DNA of 5,052 nt from Bacteroidota bacterium (lineage in GTDB: Bacteria > Bacteroidota > Bacteroidia > Chitinophagales > Chitinophagaceae). Each line of letters opens with the position of its first letter. Position 1 is the stretch's first letter. Where the stretch lies: NCBI GenBank assembly GCA_023396345.1, contig JAEWWO010000143.1:1-5052 (forward strand), read 5' to 3'. The position numbers and the translations under genes are program-made. Shown piece after piece: positions 1-5,052 of the stretch. The notes beneath the pieces are model-generated. The model saw nothing but the letters and a program-made list of their open reading frames with translations. It did no database searches and was not told where the DNA came from.

Positions 1-1
1 G

Positions 2-454
2 GGTACTTCTGTAGCCAGAACATCTAACATTACTGATATTTACAAATTAGCTGATGCATACGATATGCCGGGCGATATGGTTGATGGTATGACACCAGAA
101 ACTGTACACGAAGCGGTGGCACGTGCGGTGAAAAGAGCGAGAGAAAAAGGCGGACCAACTTTACTGGAAATTAAAACTTACCGCTACAAAGGTCACTCTA
201 TCTCTGATCCGGGTAAATACAGAACAAAAGAAGAACTGGAAAAATACAAAAGTCAGGATCCTATTCAAAAAGTATTAAGCTCTATCAAAGAGCAAAACAT
301 TGCTACAGAGGAAGAACTGGCTGCAATAGATAAAAAAATTGCTGATATCGTTGACGAATCAGTAAAATTTGCTGAAGAAAGTCCATTCCCGACAGAAGAT
401 GAACTGTTGAAGGATGTGTATGCAGATGATAATTACGAATTTATTGTTGATTAA
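2..454 (+). CDS. pdhA: Pyruvate dehydrogenase E1 component, alpha subunit (C-terminal part, 5' end outside window)
   Basis: This is the last 150 residues of the thiamine-diphosphate-dependent E1 alpha subunit, which with E1 beta decarboxylates pyruvate and passes the acetyl group to the lipoyl domain of E2, giving acetyl-CoA. The reading frame is open from base 2; the first in-frame ATG (base 65) is internal, because family-typical sequence (GTSVARTSN, then a DIYKLADAYDMPG stretch) precedes it. Visible residues 59-70 read TYRYKGHSISDP followed by GKYRTKEE, the hallmark E1 alpha loop that in mitochondrial enzymes carries the regulatory serines (known of the family). VDGMTPE at about 27-33 is also typical. 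The C-terminus (ESPFPTEDELLKDVY) is complete. Family members have roughly 330-350 residues, so a little under half is seen. No E2 gene follows directly. The related branched-chain E1 alpha is less likely given the GHSISDPGKYRT match. Confidence 0.95.
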   Translation, partial: GTSVARTSNITDIYKLADAYDMPGDMVDGMTPETVHEAVARAVKRAREKGGPTLLEIKTYRYKGHSISDPGKYRTKEELEKYKSQDPIQKVLSSIKEQNIATEEELAAIDKKIADIVDESVKFAEESPFPTEDELLKDVYADDNYEFIVD

Positions 455-485
455 CATTGATTATTAATAATTAAAATATGTTTTT

Positions 486-512
486 AAAACACGGTACCCG
501 GTATCGTGTTTT
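486..512 (+). terminator. Terminator-like hairpin after pdhA
   Basis: A 12-bp stem (486-497 with 501-512, one G-T mismatch that would be a G-U pair in RNA) closes a 3-base CCG loop, 31 bases past the pdhA stop. The 3' arm ends in TTTT but CCC follows, so the U-tract is short and lies within the stem. A TTTTT run also precedes the 5' arm, so it could act on antisense transcription too. It probably separates pdhA from the TPR-ribH unit. The structure is seen directly; termination is inferred. Confidence 0.5.
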
Positions 513-551
513 CCCATTTATATAACAAAATAGTTTTTTAAAGAAAATAAA

Positions 552-1286
552 ATGTCTAAAGCAACTTCAAAAGAAAAAAAGCCTAACGTAGATCAGGAAT
601 ATGCCATGCAGCAAAATCAGGCACTCAACTGGGTTAATAAGAATAAAAATATTTTATTGTACGCCGGACTATTTATCGTTGCCGCTATAGTAGGATACTT
701 TGCCTATATCAATTTTGTACAAAAACCTAATCAGCAAAAAGATCAGGCGGCGTTGGCAGGAGCACAACAAATATTTGACCGTGCAGTAGCCAATCCTGTT
801 ACCGATACTGCTGCTTTCAGAGCAGTATTAAACGGAGAAGGCACTACTAAAGGTGTATTGTCTGTAATTAAATCTGCCGGAGGAAAAACCTCTAATCTGG
901 CTAAATATTATGCTGGTATCAGCTATTTAAAAATCGGAGATTACAACAATGCCGTTAAATATCTGAAAGATTTTTCAACCGATGCCAAACAAATTCAAAT
1001 GATGGCTTACGGTGCTTTGGGCGATGCGCAAAGCGAATTAAAACAAAACAATGATGCGATAGCCAGCTACAAAAAAGCAGCCGCAACATTTGAAGAAGAT
1101 GCCGTAAACGCAGGTGAATACTTGTTCAGAGCAGCTTTGTTAAGTGAAGTGACCGGTAAAAATGACGAAGCAGTAGCTTTATATCAGGAACTGAAAAACA
1201 AATTTCCTCAGACTCAGCGCGGTGCTGAAGCTGACAAATACATTTATCGTCTTAACATCGTAGATAACGATTTCAGTGTAAAATAA
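552..1286 (+). CDS. Membrane-anchored tetratricopeptide repeat (TPR) protein
   Basis: A 244-residue protein with a charged, Lys-rich N-terminus (1-33), one hydrophobic segment at about 34-55 (ILLYAGLFIVAAIVGYFAY) and a soluble C-terminal part. The positive charge before the segment suggests an uncleaved anchor with the repeats facing the periplasm. At least three TPR-like helical pairs are visible: about 115-142 (AKYYAGISYLKIGDYNNAV), 152-181 (AYGALGDAQSELKQNNDAI) and 188-219 (LFRAALLSEVTGKNDEAVAL). The layout resembles YfgM/YbgF-like TPR proteins, which act as scaffolds or chaperone partners in the cell envelope; a specific partner cannot be named. The start at 552 is preceded by an A-rich stretch (AAAGAAAATAAA) with no Shine-Dalgarno sequence, as is usual in Bacteroidota. 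The stop codon lies 2 bases before ribH, so the two genes are probably co-transcribed. Fold and topology are well supported; the function is unknown. Confidence 0.85.
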   Translation: MSKATSKEKKPNVDQEYAMQQNQALNWVNKNKNILLYAGLFIVAAIVGYFAYINFVQKPNQQKDQAALAGAQQIFDRAVANPVTDTAAFRAVLNGEGTTKGVLSVIKSAGGKTSNLAKYYAGISYLKIGDYNNAVKYLKDFSTDAKQIQMMAYGALGDAQSELKQNNDAIASYKKAAATFEEDAVNAGEYLFRAALLSEVTGKNDEAVALYQELKNKFPQTQRGAEADKYIYRLNIVDNDFSVK

Positions 1287-1288
1287 TC

Positions 1289-1765
1289 ATGGCTACAGAA
1301 GGCAATAACAACTTATTACAAGGCATCCCCTCAATTGAGGATGCCTTTGTTGTAATAATAAAAACAGAATGGAACAGCGACATCGTAAACGAACTGGAAA
1401 ACGGATGTTTGCGCGTACTGAATCAGGCGGGTATTACCTACAAAGTAATTACCGTACCCGGCGCAGTAGAAATACCATTTACAATTAATGCCTATAAAAA
1501 AAGTACACAGCCCAAATGCGATGCGTTTATCACCTTGGGTGCTGTAATACAAGGCGGAACACCGCATTTCGATTACGTTTGCAAATACATAACAGAAGGC
1601 ATACAACAACTGAACCTGATGCTTGATGAACCTGTTATCTTTGGCGTACTCACACTAAACAATAAACAACAGGCTTACGAAAGAATCGGCGGCATTCATG
1701 GCCATAAGGGAGAAGAAGCGGCCATTACTGCCTTAAAAATGATTGAAGTAAGCAGAAGCTTATAA
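1289..1765 (+). CDS. ribH: 6,7-dimethyl-8-ribityllumazine synthase (riboflavin synthase beta chain)
   Basis: It condenses 5-amino-6-(ribitylamino)uracil with 3,4-dihydroxy-2-butanone 4-phosphate to give lumazine, the penultimate step of riboflavin synthesis; family members are cytosolic pentamers or 60-mer capsids. The 158 residues match the family's usual length. Visible motifs are TEWNSDIV (W28 at the aromatic ring-stacking position), TVPGAVEIPF (55-64), GAVIQGGTPHFDYVC (84-98, with the catalytic His H93), PVIFGVLT (115-122) and ERIGGIHGHKGEEAA (131-145, with R132 and K140 at the conserved phosphate-site positions). The segment commonly written GGKxGNKG reads GGIHGHKG, so one conserved Lys is Ile (I136). 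The ATG at 1289 is preferred because no in-frame start codon lies between it and the first core strand (FVVIIKTEWN), and extended N-termini are usual in Bacteroidota RibH. It follows the TPR gene by 2 bases without a Shine-Dalgarno sequence. Confidence 0.95.
   Translation: MATEGNNNLLQGIPSIEDAFVVIIKTEWNSDIVNELENGCLRVLNQAGITYKVITVPGAVEIPFTINAYKKSTQPKCDAFITLGAVIQGGTPHFDYVCKYITEGIQQLNLMLDEPVIFGVLTLNNKQQAYERIGGIHGHKGEEAAITALKMIEVSRSL
1320..1347 (+). repeat. Terminator-like inverted repeat inside the 5' coding region of ribH
   Basis: AAGGCATCC (1320-1328) is the reverse complement of GGATGCCTT (1339-1347). The spacer CCTCAATTGA gives a further TC/GA pairing around an AATT loop if two C bases bulge out. 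TTTGTTGT follows on the + strand. This has the form of an intrinsic terminator, yet it lies within ribH codons 11-20 (31 bases after the ATG). It may be an attenuator or a structure that limits ribH translation; the role is inferred. Confidence 0.5.
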
Positions 1766-1819
1766 ACTTTGTTGAGTTGTTTACTTGTTGATTCGTTGAG
1801 TTAGCTTGCTACAAAGTTT
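1764..1819. repeat. 9-bp perfect inverted repeat with arms bracketing the octamer block
   Basis: AAACTTTGT (1764-1772) and ACAAAGTTT (1811-1819) are exact reverse complements with a 38-base spacer. The left arm begins inside the ribH stop codon and overlaps the first octamer by two bases. Folded as RNA it would be a long-loop stem just after ribH. With AT-rich arms and a large loop it is not a convincing terminator. Confidence 0.45.
1771..1802. repeat. Four tandem degenerate octamers, consensus GTTGAGTT
   Basis: Read in steps of eight bases the stretch is GTTGAGTT, GTTTACTT, GTTGATTC, GTTGAGTT, so the first and last units are identical and the two middle ones differ at two positions each. 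It begins 5 bases after the ribH stop. The next eight bases (AGCTTGCT) no longer fit. It may be a decayed short tandem repeat of low-complexity intergenic type, or a set of binding sites; the sequence does not decide. Confidence 0.5.
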
Positions 1820-1941
1820 TACAGATACTCCATTTTCAACTATCTTCTGCTCTGTTATTTTCAGTTATTACTAAAAGTTAAACAATCTCAAAAGTTTTAC
1901 TTTCAAAACCACGATTATATTAATCTTTTAGGTTTAAATTG

Positions 1942-1949
1942 TAGGTTTG
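1942..1949 (+). promoter_or_regulatory. Candidate Bacteroidota -7 promoter box for the hydrolase-amidase unit
   Basis: TAGGTTTG matches the Bacteroidota -7 consensus TAnnTTTG exactly and ends 13 bases before the ATG at 1963, implying a leader of only about 7 bases. A near copy, TAGGTTTA, lies 13 bases upstream (1929-1936). No clear -33 TTG-type box is seen at the expected spacing, which lowers confidence. The start region (AAAAACAAGTGA) has no Shine-Dalgarno sequence. Confidence 0.4.
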
Positions 1950-1962
1950 TAAAAACAAGTGA

Positions 1963-2820
1963 ATGCAATTATTTTCAATTGACACGGAATTGTTTAAACT
2001 GGACGGCGGAGCAATTTTCGGGGTAGTTCCTAAAACTATCTGGAGCAGAAAAGTAGTTGCAGACGAAAACAATCTTGTAACGCTTGCCATGCGCTTACTT
2101 CTTATTAAAGATGGAGAAAGGCTTATTTTAATCGACACCGGCATCGGCAATAAGCAGGACCAAAAGTTTTTCAGTTATTATTACCTTAATAAAGAAAATA
2201 CACTGGAAAAATCCTTACACAAATATGGTTTTTCGAAAGACGACATTACCGATGTTATCCTTACTCATTTTCATTTTGATCATGTAGGCGGCGCAGTAGA
2301 TTTGGTAAACGGAGAGTTGATGCCTGCATTTAAAAATGCCACATACTGGAGCAATCAAATGCACTGGCAATGGGCATCTAATCCCAATCCGAGAGAGAAA
2401 CCTTCTTTTCTGAAAGAGAATTTTGAGCCATTAATGACGCATGGCAAAATACAGTTTATTGATTTTGCCGATGGCAAACAAGCTGTATTCTCAGAAAAAA
2501 TATCACTAAGACTTGTGCACGGGCATACAGAGGCAATGATGTTGCCCATGATAAAATATATGGACAGAACAATTGTATTTACCGCAGATCTCTTAATATC
2601 TGCTTACCACCTCCCTGTAAATTATGTAGCCGCATATGATATAGCTCCCTTACAATCTACGCAGGAAAAAAGCGTTTTCTTACAGGAAGCTTTAGAAAAT
2701 GACTATGTTTTATTTTTTGAACACGACGCTGAAAACGAATGCTGTACTTTGCAACAAACAGCAAAAGGCATTGGCGTGAAAGAAACTTTTAAATTGACTG
2801 ATATCACTAACAATGGATAA
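1963..2820 (+). CDS. MBL-fold metallo-hydrolase with complete dinuclear metal site
   Basis: A 285-residue metallo-beta-lactamase-superfamily hydrolase, probably cytosolic since no signal peptide is visible. The metal ligands are all present: HFHFDH at 102-107 (H102, H104, D106, H107), H188 in VHGHTEA, D209 in FTADLL and H254 in FFEHDAE. The LILIDTGIG strand-turn (54-62) before the HxHxDH motif is also typical. This order is shared with the AHL-lactonase-like/YtnP-like branch rather than with true beta-lactamases, which lack the second Asp of HxHxDH. The N-terminus (FKLDGGAIFGVVPKTIW) and the FFSYYYL segment resemble a widespread Bacteroidota subgroup of unknown substrate. A lactone or other ester, or an amide, is possible; lactonase activity should not be assumed. 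The ATG at 1963 fits because the protein core starts at once. The last 8 bases overlap the start of the amidase gene, so translation is likely coupled. Confidence 0.9.
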   Translation: MQLFSIDTELFKLDGGAIFGVVPKTIWSRKVVADENNLVTLAMRLLLIKDGERLILIDTGIGNKQDQKFFSYYYLNKENTLEKSLHKYGFSKDDITDVILTHFHFDHVGGAVDLVNGELMPAFKNATYWSNQMHWQWASNPNPREKPSFLKENFEPLMTHGKIQFIDFADGKQAVFSEKISLRLVHGHTEAMMLPMIKYMDRTIVFTADLLISAYHLPVNYVAAYDIAPLQSTQEKSVFLQEALENDYVLFFEHDAENECCTLQQTAKGIGVKETFKLTDITNNG

Positions 2821-3763
2821 ATTAAAATATTTTGCTTTTGTATTTTTATTGATTGCCTCCTGCTCACCCAAAGTAGTAACCGTAAAATCTCCTCCTGAAA
2901 TTAAAGTTGTAGAAAAAGAGGTTATTAAATACCAAACCATTGAAAAGCGCGTGCCGTTGAGTGCTAAAGAGGAATTTTTGTTGAGAGAAGCTTTAAGAAT
3001 AGATTCTTTGTATGGCAATAAAAACTGGGAATACGAACGTCAGGCAAAAGATCTTGCCAATATTATTGCCCGTCCGCCATCCATCGTGCATTTACAAAAT
3101 GTAAATTTCGGACAATTTGAAGGTACTTATAATTTTAATTTAAGAAAGCCTAACTCTGTTATTCTGCATCACACCGCTCAGAACAGTTGCGACCAGACTA
3201 TCAGAACATTTCAGCTTACCAGAACTCAGGTTAGTGCGCATTATGTAATTTGCCGAAACGGGACTATATTTCAAATGCTGAATGATTATCTGCGCGCCTG
3301 GCATGCCGGCAACGGCACCTGGGGAGGCAATACTGATATCAATTCTTCCTCTATCGGTATAGAACTCGACAACAACGGAACCGAACCTTTTGCTCCGGCG
3401 CAAATAAATGCATTGCTTGAGTTACTTAAATACCTGAAAAAACAATACAATATTCCTACGGCAAATTTCATTGCACACAGCGATATTGCACCTACGCGCA
3501 AAAACGATCCGAGTGTGTTATTTCCATGGGAAAGATTAGCAGCCAATGGTTTCGGACTTTGGTATACCGATAATCCGGGTATTGTGGTTCCTCCCGATTT
3601 TAATGAACTACAGGCATTGCGTATAATAGGCTACAGCATAGATGACCCGGGTGCTGCCATAAAAGCATTCAGAAGAAAATACTGCAAATCAAATTCTACG
3701 TCGAATGTACTAACACCTACAGAACGCCGGATTTTGTTTTTGGTTTATACTAAATATATGTAA
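2813..3763 (+). CDS. Lipoprotein N-acetylmuramoyl-L-alanine amidase (Amidase_2 family, AmiD-like)
   Basis: A 316-residue amidase that should cleave the bond between N-acetylmuramic acid and L-Ala of peptidoglycan or muropeptides. The N-terminus is a lipoprotein signal: a hydrophobic stretch then IASC, with lipidated Cys at 17. Residues about 20-105 are a charged linker. The Amidase_2 fold spans about 113-240: VILHHTA (Zn ligand H119), SAHYVI (H143), AWHAG (H164), IGIELDNN (catalytic-type E184), IAHSDIAP (Zn ligand H222) and RKNDPSVLFPW (K230 and Zn ligand D232, matching the AmpD K-x-D pair). Residues about 263-316 (ELQALRIIGYSI, then AIKAFRRKY and TERRILFLVYTKY) resemble the degenerate peptidoglycan-binding tail of E. 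coli AmiD, an outer-membrane lipoprotein. All active-site residues are present, so it is probably active. The ATG overlaps the end of the upstream hydrolase gene (ATGGATAA); the signal peptide begins right there, confirming the start. Confidence 0.92.
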   Translation: MDKLKYFAFVFLLIASCSPKVVTVKSPPEIKVVEKEVIKYQTIEKRVPLSAKEEFLLREALRIDSLYGNKNWEYERQAKDLANIIARPPSIVHLQNVNFGQFEGTYNFNLRKPNSVILHHTAQNSCDQTIRTFQLTRTQVSAHYVICRNGTIFQMLNDYLRAWHAGNGTWGGNTDINSSSIGIELDNNGTEPFAPAQINALLELLKYLKKQYNIPTANFIAHSDIAPTRKNDPSVLFPWERLAANGFGLWYTDNPGIVVPPDFNELQALRIIGYSIDDPGAAIKAFRRKYCKSNSTSNVLTPTERRILFLVYTKYM

Positions 3764-3805
3764 TCGCTTTTCTATACAACTGCTTTATAAGTTTTTCAGG
3801 TATAA

Positions 3806-3847
3806 TATACTTTTACTAGTTCATAAAAATGAAAATTTTCAAGTATA
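3806..3847. repeat. Nested AT-rich inverted repeats downstream of the amidase gene
   Basis: TATACTT (3806-3812) pairs with AAGTATA (3841-3847), and the 12-base perfect palindrome TGAAAATTTTCA (3830-3841) lies at the inner edge of the right arm, sharing base 3841. In very AT-rich DNA such symmetry can arise by chance. It could be a regulator site, but no neighbouring gene start is close enough to suggest a target. Confidence 0.25.
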
Positions 3848-3876
3848 ATCTAAGTCATTAATCATAAAAGGAAATG

Positions 3877-3900
3877 CTCAAATATGAGAGTTTTTCTTTT
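3877..3900 (+). terminator. Weak terminator candidate for the hydrolase-amidase unit
   Basis: A short stem, CTCA (3877-3880) with TGAG (3885-3888) around an AATA loop, is followed by AG and then TTTTTCTTTT. The flanking AAA (3872-3874) can also pair with TTT across a 2-base internal loop. The U-tract is good but the stem is weak, and it lies 113 bases past the amidase stop. Confidence 0.25.
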
Positions 3901-3941
3901 GTCTGTTACTAACTTCTAATTTTTATTGTTTGTTTTTATAT

Positions 3942-3975
3942 AAGTAAACCACTTCGTAAATGAAGTGGTTTACTT
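3942..3975. terminator. Strong 14-bp hairpin between the convergent amidase and T9SS-protein genes
   Basis: AAGTAAACCACTTC (3942-3955) is the exact reverse complement of GAAGTGGTTTACTT (3962-3975), with a 6-base loop. It lies 17 bases beyond the stop of the minus-strand gene and 178 bases beyond the amidase stop, a usual place for a shared bidirectional terminator. Neither strand has a real U-tract after the stem, so it may instead act as a 3' end stabiliser. It is most likely to serve the minus-strand gene. Confidence 0.5.
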
Positions 3976-3992
3976 TACACAAATATGGAGTT

Positions 3993-5052
3993 TTAATTTT
4001 TAATAAATTTAGCAGAACTATTTTTCGTACGCAAAACGTACGCTCCTTTAGCTAAACGGGTTATATCAATAATAGCTTTACCGTTTACAACTTTTGTTAA
4101 TATTAATCTTCCATTCATATCATATATGTTTATCTGACCATCAGCGTGTACGGTTAGCTGATTAGTTGCCGGATTAGGATACAGAATTACATTATCTTGT
4201 GATTTACTATTTATGTTTATTGATACAGTATTACTATAATCATTATTGCCATTATTGCTTAGCTCAGCAACTCGGTAATAGTTTACACCATTCATCGGAT
4301 CTGAGTCTGTAAAGTCGTATTCATTATTTGCACCTTTAGCATTTACAAAACCTATTTGAAAAAAGTCCTTATTATTAGTACTTCTTTGTACAGCAAAACC
4401 TTTAGTGTTTGATTCTACACCAGTTGCCCATGTAAGTATTACAGTTTTATTGGCAACTGTTGCTTTTAACAGTTGAGTGTATGCAACTGGAGTCGTAATA
4501 TCACAGGAGTTTACGGTAAAAGTTTTTTCTTTAACCTCTGTACAAGTTCCTACAGTATGAGAAGCTATCACTTTATAAACACCCGGCTGATCTATCCCTG
4601 TTTTTAACGTTATGCTATTTCCTGTAGTTGTAGAACCATCCGGTTTATTCCATACATATGTAGCATTTTTTTGTTCGCTTGCAGATAAAACAACGTCTGC
4701 GATATCCAAACATATATTGGAACTTACAGAAATAACCGGATCAATGTTTGGCTGAACATCTATGTTACCAGTACTTGTGTTGCCACACTCATCTGTAAGT
4801 CTGTAAGCATGTGATCCATAATCGGCAAGGGTAAAAATATTAGATGTTTGAGGTGTATAGAAATCGCCTTGTCCGGATGTTTTTTCAATAGAAAAGGTGC
4901 TAATATTTGCAGAATTGGATGATTTATATAATTGTACATTTATTCCACTTCCTGTAGTACCATCACACTGTGCAATTCCATAAGAACCTAAACTTGGATA
5001 ACTATCTAAAACAGGCACTGTAACCGGTACCGATTTTAGAAGTATGCTTGTA
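3993..5052 (-). CDS. Secreted modular protein with T9SS type A C-terminal sorting domain (N-terminal part outside window)
   Basis: The last 352 residues of a larger secreted or surface protein of Bacteroidota. The frame stays open to the window edge; a GTG at 5016-5018 is inside the coding region and is not a start. Modules in order, counted from that GTG as residue 1: a beta-rich segment at about 12-90 ending YRLTDECGNTSTG, like the DxCGN modules of gliding-bacterium adhesins; a PKD/Ig-like domain at about 93-170 (TYVWNKPDGS, then GVYKVIASHT); a fibronectin-III-like module at about 183-270 (ILTWATGVESNTKGFAVQRS, then NYYRVAEL); and the sorting domain at about 278-341 (LYPNPATNQLTV, INIYDMNGRLIL, IIDITRLAKGAYVLRT, ending KFIKN). 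In this family the sorting domain directs export through the type IX secretion system and is removed as the protein is attached or released. No catalytic domain is seen in the visible part, so the function is open. Confidence 0.9.
   Translation of the reverse strand, partial: TSILLKSVPVTVPVLDSYPSLGSYGIAQCDGTTGSGINVQLYKSSNSANISTFSIEKTSGQGDFYTPQTSNIFTLADYGSHAYRLTDECGNTSTGNIDVQPNIDPVISVSSNICLDIADVVLSASEQKNATYVWNKPDGSTTTGNSITLKTGIDQPGVYKVIASHTVGTCTEVKEKTFTVNSCDITTPVAYTQLLKATVANKTVILTWATGVESNTKGFAVQRSTNNKDFFQIGFVNAKGANNEYDFTDSDPMNGVNYYRVAELSNNGNNDYSNTVSININSKSQDNVILYPNPATNQLTVHADGQINIYDMNGRLILTKVVNGKAIIDITRLAKGAYVLRTKNSSAKFIKN

Noticed and set aside
65..67. ATG at 65 as the start of a small separate protein
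   Set aside because: The open frame runs back to base 2 with E1 alpha family sequence, so this Met is inside pdhA.
531..538. TAGTTTTT as a -7 promoter box for the TPR-ribH unit
   Set aside because: The final G of TAnnTTTG is missing and no -33 box is seen; poly-T sequence is common here by composition.
1331..1609. Antisense reading frame within ribH, and similar ones within the hydrolase and amidase genes
   Set aside because: They lie opposite well-recognised genes and have no recognisable domain; they are shadows of the true frames.
1920..2150. Minus-strand reading frame spanning the promoter region and the hydrolase N-terminus
   Set aside because: It overlaps conserved hydrolase coding sequence and its translation shows no domain or signal peptide I recognise.
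1858..2180. Repeat of TTTTCAGTTATTA at about 1858 and 2168
   Set aside because: A single AT-rich 13-base match, one copy in a gap and one in coding sequence, fits chance in this composition.
1963..2820. Naming the hydrolase an AHL lactonase or a beta-lactamase
   Set aside because: The metal ligands define only the superfamily; no substrate-specific residues can be read from sequence alone, and the HxHxDH Asp argues against a true beta-lactamase.
3829..3861. Tiny reading frame of 10 codons starting ATGAAAATTTTC
   Set aside because: Too short, with no conservation evidence, and it overlaps the palindrome; chance is the simplest explanation.
5016..5018. GTG on the minus strand as the start of the T9SS protein
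   Set aside because: The same frame continues without a stop to the window edge and the sequence upstream reads as similar beta-rich protein; there is no signal peptide after the GTG, so it is internal.

Overview
The window looks like a chromosomal segment of a member of the Bacteroidota, probably near the Chitinophagaceae/Sphingobacteriia. Four things suggest this: a type IX secretion (T9SS) type A C-terminal sorting domain at the right edge, A-rich start regions without Shine-Dalgarno sequences, a TAnnTTTG-type -7 promoter box before the hydrolase gene, and protein sequences of Bacteroidota flavour. The family-level placement is inference.

Layout. Bases 2-454 (+) are the 3' part of pdhA (pyruvate dehydrogenase E1 alpha), closed by a terminator-like hairpin at 486-512. 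Bases 552-1765 (+) form a two-gene unit: a membrane-anchored TPR protein, then ribH (lumazine synthase) only 2 bases later. A terminator-like inverted repeat lies inside the first codons of ribH. The 197-base gap that follows holds four degenerate tandem octamers bracketed by a 9-bp inverted repeat, then a candidate promoter. Bases 1963-3763 (+) form a second two-gene unit whose genes overlap by 8 bases: an MBL-fold metallo-hydrolase with a full set of metal ligands, and an AmiD-like lipoprotein N-acetylmuramoyl-L-alanine amidase. The 229-base gap at 3764-3992 holds AT-rich palindromes, a weak terminator candidate and a strong 14-bp hairpin between convergent genes. Bases 3993-5052 (-) are the C-terminal part of a large secreted modular protein ending in a T9SS sorting domain; its start lies outside the window.

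How the genes relate. PdhA (acetyl-CoA formation) and RibH (flavin synthesis) are housekeeping enzymes. The TPR protein is probably an envelope scaffold with no evident biochemical tie to ribH. The hydrolase/amidase pair is translationally coupled and may share an envelope or muropeptide-related role, though the hydrolase substrate cannot be read from sequence. I see no mobile element, CRISPR array, tRNA or rRNA. I did not find a clear novel system. The best leads are the hairpin inside ribH, the coupled hydrolase-amidase pair, and the octamer repeat block.
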